Assembly: GCF_019430945.1 (NCBI RefSeq)
Contig: NZ_JAHYCB010000010.1
Span: 62,001-126,000 of the forward strand
DNA from: Neorhizobium populisoli
GTDB taxonomy: Bacteria > Pseudomonadota > Alphaproteobacteria > Rhizobiales > Rhizobiaceae
Direction: 5' to 3'
DNA length: 64,000 bases
Each line of letters starts with the position of its first letter. The stretch's first letter is position 1. Shown here piece after piece: positions 44,347-53,263 of this stretch. The position numbers and the translations under genes were made by a program. Below the pieces are notes generated by a model. That model was not told the DNA's origin. It made no database searches and worked only from the letters and a program-made list of their open reading frames with translations.

Positions 44347-45942
44347 ATGGAATTGCGACGTTCCCGCGTTATTGCGGCGGCCATATTACTTGGCCTCGTC
44401 GGCGCAATCGTGCCTATCGTCTCCATGGTTTATGTTTCCTGGGTCATCGCGGTCGACAAGCAGCAGGAAGTGCTGCAGCAGATCGCCAGGCAGACGATCG
44501 TCAGAGCCAGCAAGACATTTGCGGACGCCCGCATCGCGCTCGACTCGCTTGCCTATCCACCCTTGCCACCCTGTTCCCCGCAGCACATCGCTCGAATGCG
44601 GGTGATCGATTTCAACACCACTTCCGTTGCGGAAATCGGCTATTTCGAAAACGGTCTCTTGAAATGCTCCTCCTGGGGACTTGAGGAAACCAGGATTATG
44701 CGTTCGGTGCCGGACTATGTCACGCCGGACGGATTGCAGGTCAAGATCGACGCGCATCCGGCGATCAGCATGGGCAACCGGGTCATGGCGCTTTATCGCG
44801 GCGTCTACGGAATGCTCATCGATCCGCAGCGTTTCGTAGACACGATGATGGAAGACGGTGTGGCGCTGGTGCTGGCGAATGAGGTGGGCGATACGCTCGT
44901 CACGCTCAACGCTCCGGATGCCGCTTTGCTGAAAAGCGTGGCGGAAGCCCCGCAGCGCGGCATGAACCAGAGATCGCTTTATGCTGTCGCGCGCGATAAA
45001 GGCCTGGTCGCGATGGCGATCGCGCCGCGCGCCAGCATTGCCGGAAAGCTTGAGGAGGAGCTGCTGCTACTGGTGCCGGCCGGCGCCTTCGTGGCGATCT
45101 TCATCGTTGTTTTCGTTGCCTGGCAATCGAAGAAGCGCCTGTCTCCGCTCGGTGAACTATCGATCGCGGTGAGGAAGCGCGAATTCATCGTCCATTACCA
45201 GCCCATCGTCGATCTGACGAGCGGCGCCTGCGTCGGTGCGGAAGCGCTGGTGCGCTGGCGGCGGCCCGACGGTTCTTTGACGCGGCCAGACCTCTTCATT
45301 CCACTGGCGGAGGAAAGCGGCCTCATCATGCCGATCACCGACCAGGTGATCGAGATGGTGGCGGCCGAATTCGGGCCGCTTCTGAACGCCGATCCGGATC
45401 TGCATTTGGCAATCAATCTCTGCGCTGCCGACGTGACTTCCGGCCGCGTGCTGCCGGTCCTGGAGGAGAGGCTGGGCAAGCATGGCATCGACCCGCGTCA
45501 GGTCTGGCTCGAGGCGACAGAGCGTGGCTTCATGAACATCGATGCGGCCCGCGAAACGCTCAAGATCGCCCGCGCCTGGGGGCATACGATCGCCATCGAC
45601 GATTTTGGCACCGGTTATTCCAGTCTGCAATATCTGGAGGGCCTGCCGACCGACGCGCTGAAGATCGACAAATCTTTCATCGATACGATCGGCCGCAATA
45701 CCGCGACCAGCTCGGTCACGCCGCATATCATCGAGATGGCAAAGACGCTCGACCTCAGGATTGTTGCAGAAGGCGTCGAAACGCAGGAGCAGGCGGATTA
45801 TCTGCGCGAACACGGCGTCGATTATGGCCAGGGCTGGCTCTATTCCAAGGCGCTGCCGATGTCGGGCTTCGTGGATTTCTACAGAAAAGCAAAAACCCGC
45901 CAAAACGGCGGGGCATCGAACATCCTGGTCGTTGCGGCCTAA
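44347..45942 (+). CDS. Cyclic di-GMP phosphodiesterase with CSS-motif sensor (EAL)
   Basis: 531 residues. An N-terminal membrane helix (~8-32) is followed by a periplasmic CSS-motif domain (~35-235) with C-S-P and C-S-S-W-G, where a disulfide can set activity. A second helix (~238-258) leads to the cytoplasmic EAL domain with E-A-L at 299-301, N-L-C-A-A-D and D-D-F-G-T-G-Y-S-S-L-Q-Y. All metal-binding residues look present, so it should hydrolyse c-di-GMP. AGAGG lies eight bases before the ATG. The 189 bases upstream are AT-rich with no gene. Confidence 0.93.
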   Translation: MELRRSRVIAAAILLGLVGAIVPIVSMVYVSWVIAVDKQQEVLQQIARQTIVRASKTFADARIALDSLAYPPLPPCSPQHIARMRVIDFNTTSVAEIGYFENGLLKCSSWGLEETRIMRSVPDYVTPDGLQVKIDAHPAISMGNRVMALYRGVYGMLIDPQRFVDTMMEDGVALVLANEVGDTLVTLNAPDAALLKSVAEAPQRGMNQRSLYAVARDKGLVAMAIAPRASIAGKLEEELLLLVPAGAFVAIFIVVFVAWQSKKRLSPLGELSIAVRKREFIVHYQPIVDLTSGACVGAEALVRWRRPDGSLTRPDLFIPLAEESGLIMPITDQVIEMVAAEFGPLLNADPDLHLAINLCAADVTSGRVLPVLEERLGKHGIDPRQVWLEATERGFMNIDAARETLKIARAWGHTIAIDDFGTGYSSLQYLEGLPTDALKIDKSFIDTIGRNTATSSVTPHIIEMAKTLDLRIVAEGVETQEQADYLREHGVDYGQGWLYSKALPMSGFVDFYRKAKTRQNGGASNILVVAA

Positions 45943-45946
45943 AATC

Positions 45947-46237
45947 TCAATCTTCGAAGTACCGATACGCCGATTGCGCCTGATTGAGCGTTGCTTGCTG
46001 ACGCGGTTGCTGACCGGTCGTCAGCAGGTCGAGGGAAACCGTCGTTGCCGGTAACATGAATTCCGCATCGCCGGGGTCACCGGCATTTTCCGCGCGACGG
46101 GCGTTGCGATCTGCGTCAGCCTTGGTGTCGGCGACCTGGTCCTTGGTCGATACGCGTCGACCAGGTCTCAACGCCTCTATGGCGAGAGCGGCGGTATTCG
46201 CCGATATGGTAACCAGTAACGTCATTTCGCGTGCCAC
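45947..46237 (-). CDS. Small hypothetical protein
   Basis: 96 residues from a GTG start with AGGGA six bases upstream. The N-terminal half is a mildly hydrophobic Ala-rich helix followed by a charged Asp/Ala/Arg stretch (A-D-T-K-A-D-A-D-R-N-A-R-R). The C-terminal half is Gln-rich. No recognised domain. It converges on the EAL gene, four bases from its stop. Could be real, supported by the start signal and a clean gap to crcB, but nothing else identifies it. Confidence 0.5.
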   Translation of the reverse strand: MAREMTLLVTISANTAALAIEALRPGRRVSTKDQVADTKADADRNARRAENAGDPGDAEFMLPATTVSLDLLTTGQQPRQQATLNQAQSAYRYFED

Positions 46238-46348
46238 TATTTTTCCCTGATAAGAATCAATAGGGCGGACGCGCTTCGTCCCCCTTTAATCAAAAAGCCG
46301 GCATTTTATCGATTTGACGTTTTTTGCCGCCGTATTACACAAGATCGC

Positions 46349-46726
46349 ATGATCAACGTACTTCTCGTCGCTGTAGGCGGAGCGATCGGCTCCGTTCTCC
46401 GCTATCTCGTCGGTGTCTGGACCCTGCGTCAGTATGGCCCCAATTTCCCGTGGGGGACGTTGACGGTGAATATTGTCGGCTCTTTCGCGATCGGGCTGCT
46501 GACAGAGATGATCGCAAGGCGCTTCAATGCTTCGATGGAATTGCGGGTGTTTCTCGTCACCGGCATTCTCGGCGGTTTCACCACCTGGTCGTCGTTTTCG
46601 CTCGATACGATCGTGCTCTACGAGCGTGGTGCCTTCGGCCTTGCTGCGGCTTATGTGATCGGCAGCGCCGTTGCATCTTTCGCCGCAGTCTTTGCCGGGC
46701 TGGCGCTCGGGCGGGCAATGCTCTAA
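46349..46726 (+). CDS. crcB: Fluoride channel CrcB/Fluc
   Basis: 125 residues, four membrane helices. Signatures are G-G-A-I-G-S-V-L-R-Y (9-18), W-G-T-L-T-V-N-I-V-G-S-F with the pore Asn, and G-I-L-G-G-F-T-T-W-S-S-F with the Thr/Phe/Ser fluoride path. Works as a dual-topology dimer exporting fluoride. I looked for a fluoride riboswitch in the 111 bases upstream and saw none. Confidence 0.95.
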   Translation: MINVLLVAVGGAIGSVLRYLVGVWTLRQYGPNFPWGTLTVNIVGSFAIGLLTEMIARRFNASMELRVFLVTGILGGFTTWSSFSLDTIVLYERGAFGLAAAYVIGSAVASFAAVFAGLALGRAML

Positions 46727-46861
46727 AGGGCAGGCTAATCCTGCAGTGCCGCGTGCTATAAAGCGCGTACGGGACGCTGCGGCACTTGAATACGCATCGT
46801 AACTTCCAAAAATCGATTTCGGTTTTCGGGTCGATGCGCAGAACAATAAGAAAGAGCTTTG

Positions 46862-47851
46862 ATGGCTGGCATCGAGCATATCCGCGTCGAGGCGGACGAG
46901 GCAGGCATGCGCCTCGACCGCTGGTTCAAGATCCATTATCCCGGTCTTGGCTTCGGCCCACTTCAAAAACTGCTGCGCTCAGGCCAGGTGCGTGTCGATG
47001 GCGGCCGGGTGAAATCGGATGCCCGCGTGCAACCGGGGCAGACCGTGCGCGTACCGCCGATGGACGTGGACGCCAAGAAGACCGGGCCGATCGCCGGCAA
47101 GGACCTCAAGCATTCCAGCGATTTCGAACTCCTGTCGCGCATGGTGCTGCATGAGGACGACAAGGTGATCGTCCTGAACAAGCCGGCGGGCCTTGCCGTG
47201 CAGGGCGGTTCGGGCGTTGCCCGGCATATCGACCAGATGCTCGATTCCTGGGTCAGCCCCAAGGGCGAGAAGCCACGTCTCGTGCACCGTCTCGACCGCG
47301 ATACGTCCGGCGTGCTGGTCATCGCCCGCACCCGTGGTGCTGCGCAGAAGCTGACGGCCGCCTTCCGCGAGCGCGACACCAAGAAGACCTACTGGTCGCT
47401 GGTGAAGGGCGTACCGCGCAAGCACGAGGACAAGCTTTCCACCTGGCTGGTCAAGGAACAGACGCCGGATGGCGACCGCATGCGGATCGCCAAGCATGGG
47501 GAGGAGGGCGCCGATCACGCTATCTCCTATTACCGCGTTCTGGAGACAGCGGCGCAGACGCTCGCCTGGCTGGAGATGGAGCCCTATACCGGCCGCACGC
47601 ACCAGCTGCGCGTCCATGCGCTGCATATGGGGCACCCGATCATCGGCGATCCCAAATATTTCGACGACGACGTGAACTGGCCTTTCCCGGGCGGCATTCA
47701 GAAGAAGCTGCATCTGCATGCCCGGCATATCGATATCCCACACCCCTCCGGCGGTCGCTTGAGGGTTACCGCACCGATGCCGCCGCACATGGTGCAGAGC
47801 TGGAACTTGCTCGGGTTCGATATGGAAAACGGCGCTCGGGACGACGATTGA
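46862..47851 (+). CDS. RluA-family 23S rRNA pseudouridine synthase (RluC-like)
   Basis: 329 residues: an N-terminal S4 RNA-binding domain (about 8-65, M-R-L-D-R-W-F and S-G-Q-V-R-V-D-G), then the catalytic domain with H-R-L-D-R-D-T-S-G-V (catalytic Asp145) and Y-T-G-R-T-H-Q-L-R-V-H. ATG at 46862 with AAGAAAGAG upstream; a TTG one codon earlier is less likely. RluC modifies U955, U2504 and U2580 in E. coli; the exact targets here are unproven. Confidence 0.92.
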   Translation: MAGIEHIRVEADEAGMRLDRWFKIHYPGLGFGPLQKLLRSGQVRVDGGRVKSDARVQPGQTVRVPPMDVDAKKTGPIAGKDLKHSSDFELLSRMVLHEDDKVIVLNKPAGLAVQGGSGVARHIDQMLDSWVSPKGEKPRLVHRLDRDTSGVLVIARTRGAAQKLTAAFRERDTKKTYWSLVKGVPRKHEDKLSTWLVKEQTPDGDRMRIAKHGEEGADHAISYYRVLETAAQTLAWLEMEPYTGRTHQLRVHALHMGHPIIGDPKYFDDDVNWPFPGGIQKKLHLHARHIDIPHPSGGRLRVTAPMPPHMVQSWNLLGFDMENGARDDD

Positions 47852-47866
47852 TATAGGGGGGATTTG

Positions 47867-48061
47867 ATGGATCTGTTGCCTTACATAATCATCTTTCTGC
47901 CGCTGGTAGCATTTCTGGCTTTCTCGGTTCTGGGTCGCCGCGAAATGAAGAAGGTCGGCAACGACAACACGGTCGCGGTGCGAGAAAACACGGTTGCAGT
48001 GCGCGAGCACACGGAAGTCCTGCGCCAATATCTCGCTTTGAAAGCATCGGAAGCCAAATGA
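47867..48061 (+). CDS. Small membrane-anchored protein overlapping the HAD gene
   Basis: 64 residues. A hydrophobic helix (about 4-22, Y-I-I-I-F-L-P-L-V-A-F-L-A-F) is followed by a charged, probably coiled-coil tail with a repeated V-A-V-R-E segment. GGGGGGATTTG precedes the ATG and the stop overlaps the next start by four bases (ATGA), so it is translationally coupled to the HAD phosphatase. Too short for a domain call. Confidence 0.75.
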   Translation: MDLLPYIIIFLPLVAFLAFSVLGRREMKKVGNDNTVAVRENTVAVREHTEVLRQYLALKASEAK

Positions 48062-48711
48062 AGCTTGTTCTGTTCGATTGCGACGGCACGCTGGTTGATA
48101 GCGGCGGCCTCATTCACGAAACCATGCGCCGTACCTTCCTGCATTTTGGCAAGCCGGAGCCGACATTCGAGGATACCAAGGCGATCATCGGTCTGACGCT
48201 GGACATCGCGATCGCCCGCATGCAGGGCAAGCCGCATGCGGGTCAGGAAGAAGTCGACATGACGGCCTATTACAAGTCGCTGTTCGTCACTGTGCGTCAG
48301 GACATGAACTTCAAGGAGCCGTTGTTCGACGGCATCCGCGAAGTGATCGACGAGATCGGCCCGCGTGAGGACCTGCGGATCGGTGCGGTCACCGGCAAGT
48401 CGCGTCGTGGCCTGAAGCTCGTCATGGATACGCATGGCTTCGACAAATATTTCGTGGTCGGCCGCACGGCGGATGACTGCCCGTCCAAACCGCATCCGGC
48501 CATGGTGACCGAATGCTGCGACGAGACCGGCATGAAGCCTGCCGATACCCTTGTCATCGGCGATGCCATTTACGATATGCAGATGGCAAAGGCGGCAGGC
48601 GCCACGGCCATCGGCGTCGCCTGGGGTTATGCCTCGGTGGACGAGCTGAAAAAAGCCGGCGCCGATGCGATCGTCTACCATCCCCGCGAACTGCTCGCCC
48701 ATATCGGCTGA
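48058..48711 (+). CDS. HAD-superfamily phosphatase (phosphoglycolate phosphatase-like)
   Basis: 217 residues. Motif I D-C-D-G-T-L-V-D-S has nucleophile Asp7, motif II is the Thr of A-V-T-G-K-S, motif III is Lys in S-K-P-H-P and motif IV is I-G-D-A-I-Y-D-M. The helical cap after motif I places it among Gph-like subclass IA enzymes. It sits between rRNA pseudouridylation and ATP-synthase-assembly genes on one transcript. The substrate could be 2-phosphoglycolate or another small phosphate ester. Confidence 0.9.
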   Translation: MKLVLFDCDGTLVDSGGLIHETMRRTFLHFGKPEPTFEDTKAIIGLTLDIAIARMQGKPHAGQEEVDMTAYYKSLFVTVRQDMNFKEPLFDGIREVIDEIGPREDLRIGAVTGKSRRGLKLVMDTHGFDKYFVVGRTADDCPSKPHPAMVTECCDETGMKPADTLVIGDAIYDMQMAKAAGATAIGVAWGYASVDELKKAGADAIVYHPRELLAHIG

Positions 48712-48722
48712 GGTTTAAGACC

Positions 48723-49514
48723 ATGCATGATTTCTTTCCCGATCCTTCCGAGATGCTGACCCATGCTGACCCCACAAGGCGGGCGCAGATCCAGATGCAG
48801 AAGCCCCTGCCGAAGCGTTTCTATACGGAAGTTTCCGTTACGGAAGGCGACGAAGGGCATGCGATCCATCTCGACGGCCGTCCGGTGAAGACGCCTGCCA
48901 AGAAGGCGCTCGTCGCACCGACCGCCCGGCTTGCCGAACTGATGCGCGATGAGTGGGCAAACCAGGTCGAGGTCATCGACCCGCGCACCATGCCGATCAC
49001 CCGTCTCGTCAACACGGCGATCGATGGCGTCGCCGCCGATCCGCAGGCGGTGTTTGAAGATATCCTGCGTTTCTCGTCCAGCGATGCGCTCTGCTACCGC
49101 GCTGACGGTCCGGAAAACCTCGTTGCACGCCAGAACGAGAAATGGGATCCGATCGTCGATTGGGCGGCGATGACGCTCGGTGCGCGTTTTGTGCTGATCG
49201 AAGGCATCATGCCGCAGGAACAGCCAAAGGAGGCGATTGCCGCCTTTGCGGTGACGCTCAAGAAATACGATACGCCGATCGAACTGGCAGTTCTCCATAC
49301 GATTACGACGCTGACCGGCTCTGCCATTTTGGCGCTTGCCTTTGCAGAAGGCGAGGTCACGGCCGACGAGGCCTGGGCGCTTGCACATGTCGATGAGGAC
49401 TGGACGATCGAACATTGGGGTTCGGATGCCGAAGCCGAGCATCGTCGGGCAAAAAGGCTGGATGAATTGCGTGCCGCAACGGAAACTTTTCTCGCGTTGA
49501 GACCTGCGGTTTAA
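48723..49514 (+). CDS. ATP12-family F1-ATPase assembly chaperone
   Basis: 263 residues. It has K-R-F-Y-T-E-V-S-V near residue 30, then L-D-G-R-P-V-K-T-P, the P-R-T-M-P-I-T-R-L-V-N-T-A-I-D signature and L-C-Y-R-A. ATP12 binds the alpha subunit of F1 during ATP synthase assembly and among bacteria occurs mainly in alphaproteobacteria. GAGG eight bases before the ATG at 48723. It lies 11 bases after the HAD gene in the same operon. Confidence 0.93.
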   Translation: MHDFFPDPSEMLTHADPTRRAQIQMQKPLPKRFYTEVSVTEGDEGHAIHLDGRPVKTPAKKALVAPTARLAELMRDEWANQVEVIDPRTMPITRLVNTAIDGVAADPQAVFEDILRFSSSDALCYRADGPENLVARQNEKWDPIVDWAAMTLGARFVLIEGIMPQEQPKEAIAAFAVTLKKYDTPIELAVLHTITTLTGSAILALAFAEGEVTADEAWALAHVDEDWTIEHWGSDAEAEHRRAKRLDELRAATETFLALRPAV

Positions 49515-49549
49515 TGCTTCTCTAACCCTGTTGGGTTGATCATGGAGAC

Positions 49550-50056
49550 GTGCCATTTTTGGGTTCGTCCATGCTTCGCCGCGTTGTTTCCATTGCCATA
49601 ATCCTGCTTGCGGCGTTGCCGCTGATGGCGTTTCGCATGCCGGCGGCATCGGAATCCGGCGAGAAGATGCTCTATGACGTGCGCGGCGCTTTCGTCACGG
49701 CGCGTCCTGATGTGCCCCAGGGGCTGGTGATCCAGATTGACCTTTTGATGGACGTGGCGATCCGCTCAACGGTGCGTCAAAAGCTCCTGCCGCGGGCCAT
49801 CCTGTCGGTCAGGATCGAAGAGACCTCTCATACCCCGCTGATGATCGGCAGCCGCCATGCGGCCAAGGTCACCGTCAAGGCGATTTCGGTCTCGAGCGGC
49901 GAGCCGATTGCGGAAGGTACCTTCCGTACGTCGGTTTTTCTGCTGAACGGCGAAGAGGCTGACAAAGGATTGGCGGAAAAGGTGGCCGACCGCATCTCCA
50001 GCGAGTTCCGTCTGCTCGACGGTCGTCCGACGATCGCCAGTGCGTTGTTTCCCTGA
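49550..50056 (+). CDS. Exported hypothetical protein
   Basis: 168 residues from GTG 49550 (GGAG close upstream), or 161 from ATG 49571. Near the N-terminus is a signal peptide or anchor (L-R-R-V-V-S-I-A-I-I-L-L-A-A-L-P-L-M-A). The rest is predicted beta-rich with Q-I-D-L-L-M-D-V-A-I-R and ends A-S-A-L-F-P. No known domain is recognised. It follows the ATP12 gene by 35 bases and may share its transcript. Confidence 0.65.
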   Translation: MPFLGSSMLRRVVSIAIILLAALPLMAFRMPAASESGEKMLYDVRGAFVTARPDVPQGLVIQIDLLMDVAIRSTVRQKLLPRAILSVRIEETSHTPLMIGSRHAAKVTVKAISVSSGEPIAEGTFRTSVFLLNGEEADKGLAEKVADRISSEFRLLDGRPTIASALFP

Positions 50057-50080
50057 TCCTTATCCAGGCTTGCGCAAAGG

Positions 50081-50815
50081 CTATTGGTGCATAACGGTCT
50101 GTTCGGACACCTTCGCAGGCGACCAGATGTATCGCCGTGCAATCATCCAGCAGCCGAGCGCCCAGGTGGCGCCGGCGCACCAGCCGCCCAGGACATCGGT
50201 TGGAAAATGCACGCCGAGATAGATGCGGCTCATGCCGATGATCAGCGTCAGGAAAATCGCCGCGCCGATCAGGAAAAGCCTTGTCGAGCGGTATGGTTGG
50301 GCGCGTGAAAGAAGCGCTCCGAGCGTCAGGTAGGTGACGGCGGAAAGCATGGCGTGGCCGCTCGGAAAGCTCAGGTCATGGACCTCGACCAGATGCGGCA
50401 CGAGATCGGGGCGAGGGCGGGCGATACCGATCTTCAGAAGCGCACTGACCAGCCAGCCGCCGAGGATGGACAGGAACATGAAGGCCGCAATCGCCCTCTG
50501 CCGCGACAACATCAGGAAGATGGTGGCCATGACGGTCATCAGGGTCAGCACTGTCATGCCGCCAAGCGCGGTGATGTCGTTGACCGCGTGATTGAGCCAG
50601 TAGGGTCCGACGGGTTGTTGCAGGTCCGTCGTGGTGCGAAGCGCGAGCAGGATGCGTTCGTCGAAAGTGCGGGTCTCTCCTTCCAGAACCTCGCTCGTCA
50701 GCTTGAAGAATACGAAAAGCCCGCCAGCCATGAGAGCAAACATCATCAGGCCAATCGGCTCGAAAGTCGCGAACCGGTCGACGACCTGCTGCTTGATGCG
50801 ATGATGGAAATTCAT
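50081..50815 (-). CDS. PAP2-family membrane phosphatase
   Basis: 244 residues with about six membrane helices. All three acid phosphatase motifs are visible: K-I-G-I-A-R-P-R-P, P-S-G-H and S-R-I-Y-L-G-V-H-F-P-T-D with catalytic His residues. Substrates of the family include undecaprenyl pyrophosphate, phosphatidic acid and lipid A phosphates; which applies here is unknown. Overlaps the upstream DUF1206 gene by four bases. Confidence 0.9.
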   Translation of the reverse strand: MNFHHRIKQQVVDRFATFEPIGLMMFALMAGGLFVFFKLTSEVLEGETRTFDERILLALRTTTDLQQPVGPYWLNHAVNDITALGGMTVLTLMTVMATIFLMLSRQRAIAAFMFLSILGGWLVSALLKIGIARPRPDLVPHLVEVHDLSFPSGHAMLSAVTYLTLGALLSRAQPYRSTRLFLIGAAIFLTLIIGMSRIYLGVHFPTDVLGGWCAGATWALGCWMIARRYIWSPAKVSEQTVMHQ

Positions 50816-51660
50816 ATATGCCTCCGGGCGGCCTGCGATACGCGCGCTCCGATCGCGCGGGCTTCTCCACCGACATTCGGCGGATTAATGACACGGTATT
50901 TCGCTTCAATGAAGCTGTAGAGGCCAAAGGCGAGCAAGCCGAGTGCGACAGCGGCATAAAGCACGGCGCCGAACGGCAATTGCCTTACCCAGGCAAGCGC
51001 TTCCGCCGTGCTGCCTGTCTGGCCGGGATCGACGGCAAAGGCGGCATAAAGGAAAAAGCCGCCGACGATCAGGAAGACCGCTCCGCGCGCGGAAAGTCCG
51101 TAGATGCAGATGGCGTCTAGCAGCGTTCCCTTGCCCCAATTGGCATCGAAGTATTTGAGATAGGTGCGCTTGACGCCTTTTACGACCTGCGCGATTGCCG
51201 CACCAAGAATGCAAAGGCCGACTGCCGCTACGAGATAAGGGCCGAAAGGCTGCTGCATCAGCCAGGCGGTCGCGCTTTTCTGGCCATCCGACGAGCCGTT
51301 TCCGAACCCGAGCTGGAATGCCTGGCCGATCGCATAAGTCGCGAGACCTGTATAGGTCACTGCACCGACCAGCAGGCCGGCGCGCACCGCATAACCTTTC
51401 GCATTATTCTCGTGATGATCGGTGTTGAGCACGGATTGGGCGATACGCCAAAGAATGAAGCCGATCAGACCGATACCGATCAGGCCGAGCCAGACCTGGC
51501 CAAATGGTTGTTCCAGGACGAGCTTCAGCGCTGATTTTTGGTCCGGTTCACCGCCACCGAATGTCGAGAGCAGCGCCATGCCGGCGATCAGGATGTAGAC
51601 GATGCCGCGCGCCGCGTATCCGCTGCGCGCCAGCCATTCGAGGTTCCGTTCCGTATTCAT
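50812..51660 (-). CDS. DUF1206 membrane protein
   Basis: 282 residues from the ATG at 51660 (GGAG five bases upstream). It consists of three repeats of a two-helix unit, each opening with a G-x-x-A-R-G-like motif (S-G-Y-A-A-R-G-I-V-Y, then K-G-Y-A-V-R-A-G-L, then G-L-S-A-R-G-A-V-F). This triplication is the hallmark of DUF1206. Function unknown. Translationally coupled to the PAP2 phosphatase. Confidence 0.88.
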   Translation of the reverse strand: MNTERNLEWLARSGYAARGIVYILIAGMALLSTFGGGEPDQKSALKLVLEQPFGQVWLGLIGIGLIGFILWRIAQSVLNTDHHENNAKGYAVRAGLLVGAVTYTGLATYAIGQAFQLGFGNGSSDGQKSATAWLMQQPFGPYLVAAVGLCILGAAIAQVVKGVKRTYLKYFDANWGKGTLLDAICIYGLSARGAVFLIVGGFFLYAAFAVDPGQTGSTAEALAWVRQLPFGAVLYAAVALGLLAFGLYSFIEAKYRVINPPNVGGEARAIGARVSQAARRHI

Positions 51661-51718
51661 TTTCACTCCGTCGGCAAAAGCGCCGGAGGAACGTTCCTTG
51701 CAGCCTGCGGTTCCCGCC

Positions 51719-52555
51719 TCAGGCGCCAAGCCGTTCGGCATGCCAGCGCAGGTGGTCGTCCATGAAGGTGGAGATGAAATAATAGGAATGGTCGTAACGT
51801 TCGTGCATCCGCAGCGTCAGGCCGATATCCGTGCCTTTGATCGCGTCTTCGAATAGCCAGGGACGCAGGCCGTTGTCTAGAAAACCGTCCGCCTTGCCCT
51901 GATCGATCAGGAATTCCGGGAAACGGGCGCCATCTTCCACCAGCGCGCAGGCATCGTAGTCGCGCCATGCGGCCTTGTCGGCTCCGAGATATTTCTCGAA
52001 TGCCGGCGCCGACCAGTCGGCTGTCGAAGGCTGGACGATCGGGGCGAAGGCGGAGCAGCTCTTGAACCGGTCCGGATGCTTCAGCGCGATCGTCATGGCG
52101 CCGTGGCCGCCCATGGAATGGCCGAAAATGCCCTGCCGGCTCATGTCCAAGCGAAAGTGCTGGCTGACGAAGTTCGGCAGTTCTTCCGCGATGTAGCTGT
52201 ACATCTGGTAGTTCTCGGCCCAGGGCTTTTCCGTCGCATCGAGATAGAAGCCGGCACCCTTGCCCATCTGCCAGTTGGTGAGTTCGTCCGGAACGTCATT
52301 GCCACGCGGGCTGACATCCGGGCAGACGATGATCAGGCCGAGCTCGGCGGCAAGCCGGCGGTATTCGCCCTTTTCCATAACATTGGCATGGGTGCAGGTG
52401 AGGCCGGAGAGATACCAGAGAACCGGACGCGGCTCCTTGATCGCCTGCGGCGGCACGAAGACCGCGAAGGTCATCTCGCACTTGCAGGCTTCCGACTCGT
52501 GCATAAACACGCCCTGCATGCCGCCGAATGCGGTGTTCTGGGAAAGCACCTTCAT
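51719..52555 (-). CDS. fghA: S-formylglutathione hydrolase
   Basis: 278-residue alpha/beta hydrolase splitting S-formylglutathione to formate and glutathione, the second step of formaldehyde oxidation. The catalytic Ser147 lies in G-H-S-M-G-G; Asp is expected in L-I-D-Q-G-K-A-D and His in Y-D-H-S-Y-Y-F. W-Y-L-S-G-L-T-C-T is characteristic. The start is ATG 52555 with GGAG six bases upstream (an ATG four codons earlier lacks one). Its partner dehydrogenase is encoded 1.6 kb upstream on the same strand. Confidence 0.95.
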   Translation of the reverse strand: MKVLSQNTAFGGMQGVFMHESEACKCEMTFAVFVPPQAIKEPRPVLWYLSGLTCTHANVMEKGEYRRLAAELGLIIVCPDVSPRGNDVPDELTNWQMGKGAGFYLDATEKPWAENYQMYSYIAEELPNFVSQHFRLDMSRQGIFGHSMGGHGAMTIALKHPDRFKSCSAFAPIVQPSTADWSAPAFEKYLGADKAAWRDYDACALVEDGARFPEFLIDQGKADGFLDNGLRPWLFEDAIKGTDIGLTLRMHERYDHSYYFISTFMDDHLRWHAERLGA

Positions 52556-52570
52556 TGAAAACTCCAAATG

Positions 52571-53263
52571 CTACTGGCTGAGCGAGACGACCGCATTGAC
52601 GGCGGCTGCGACAAGCACTGTGTTGAAAAAGAACGAGACGATGGCATGTAGCAGGTTGACCTTGCGCATCGCCGTGGTGGTGATGCCGACATCGGAGGTC
52701 TGCGCCGTCATGCCGATCACGAAGGCGAAATACAGGAAATCATAGGCGCCCGGCTCGTCGGTTTCGGGGAAATCGAGGCCGCCGCGCCTGGCGTCGTTTT
52801 CTTCTTCCTGCTCTTCCGGCCGCCAGAAGAGATGGGCGTAATGAAGCGCGAACATGGTGTGGATGGTCATCCAGCCCAGCACCACGGAGGCGAAGGCGAG
52901 GGCGACCTTGACCACATCGGCAGGCTTGCCGTTCAACGCGAAGAACAGCGAGACGATAGACGCCGCAACAGCAAGCAGGGTGACGGCGAGAATGACCGGG
53001 GCCGGTTCGTCATCGTTCTGGCCCTTCTTGCGCAGCATCGCGCCATCGAGGCTCGGGATGCGCGCCGCCATCATGCCGAGATAGATGAGGAAAAACACGA
53101 TCGCCGCGATGCCTGCCGCAAGCTCCGGCACCTTGGCAAGAAGCACCGGCAGCAGTGCCAGCGAAACGACTGCGCCGATTAGGAACGGGCCGTGGCGATG
53201 ATGTCGCAATCTATGCCAGCGACCGGGCCGGGTTTCTGCCATATCGGGTTCCGTCTCGTTCAT
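52571..53263 (-). CDS. DUF1345 membrane protein
   Basis: 230 residues with four to five membrane segments. Contains H-T-M-F-A-L-H-Y-A-H-L-F-W and D-F-L-Y-F-A-F-V-I-G-M-T-A-Q-T-S-D-V, both diagnostic of DUF1345. Function unknown. The N-terminus is His/Arg-rich (R-W-H-R-L-R-H-H-R-H). It overlaps the upstream YaiI-type gene by four bases and lies 15 bases before fghA. Confidence 0.9.
   Translation of the reverse strand: MNETEPDMAETRPGRWHRLRHHRHGPFLIGAVVSLALLPVLLAKVPELAAGIAAIVFFLIYLGMMAARIPSLDGAMLRKKGQNDDEPAPVILAVTLLAVAASIVSLFFALNGKPADVVKVALAFASVVLGWMTIHTMFALHYAHLFWRPEEQEEENDARRGGLDFPETDEPGAYDFLYFAFVIGMTAQTSDVGITTTAMRKVNLLHAIVSFFFNTVLVAAAVNAVVSLSQ

Noticed and set aside
46238-46348. Fluoride riboswitch before crcB
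   Set aside because: The conserved pseudoknot sequences of that riboswitch were not found in the gap.
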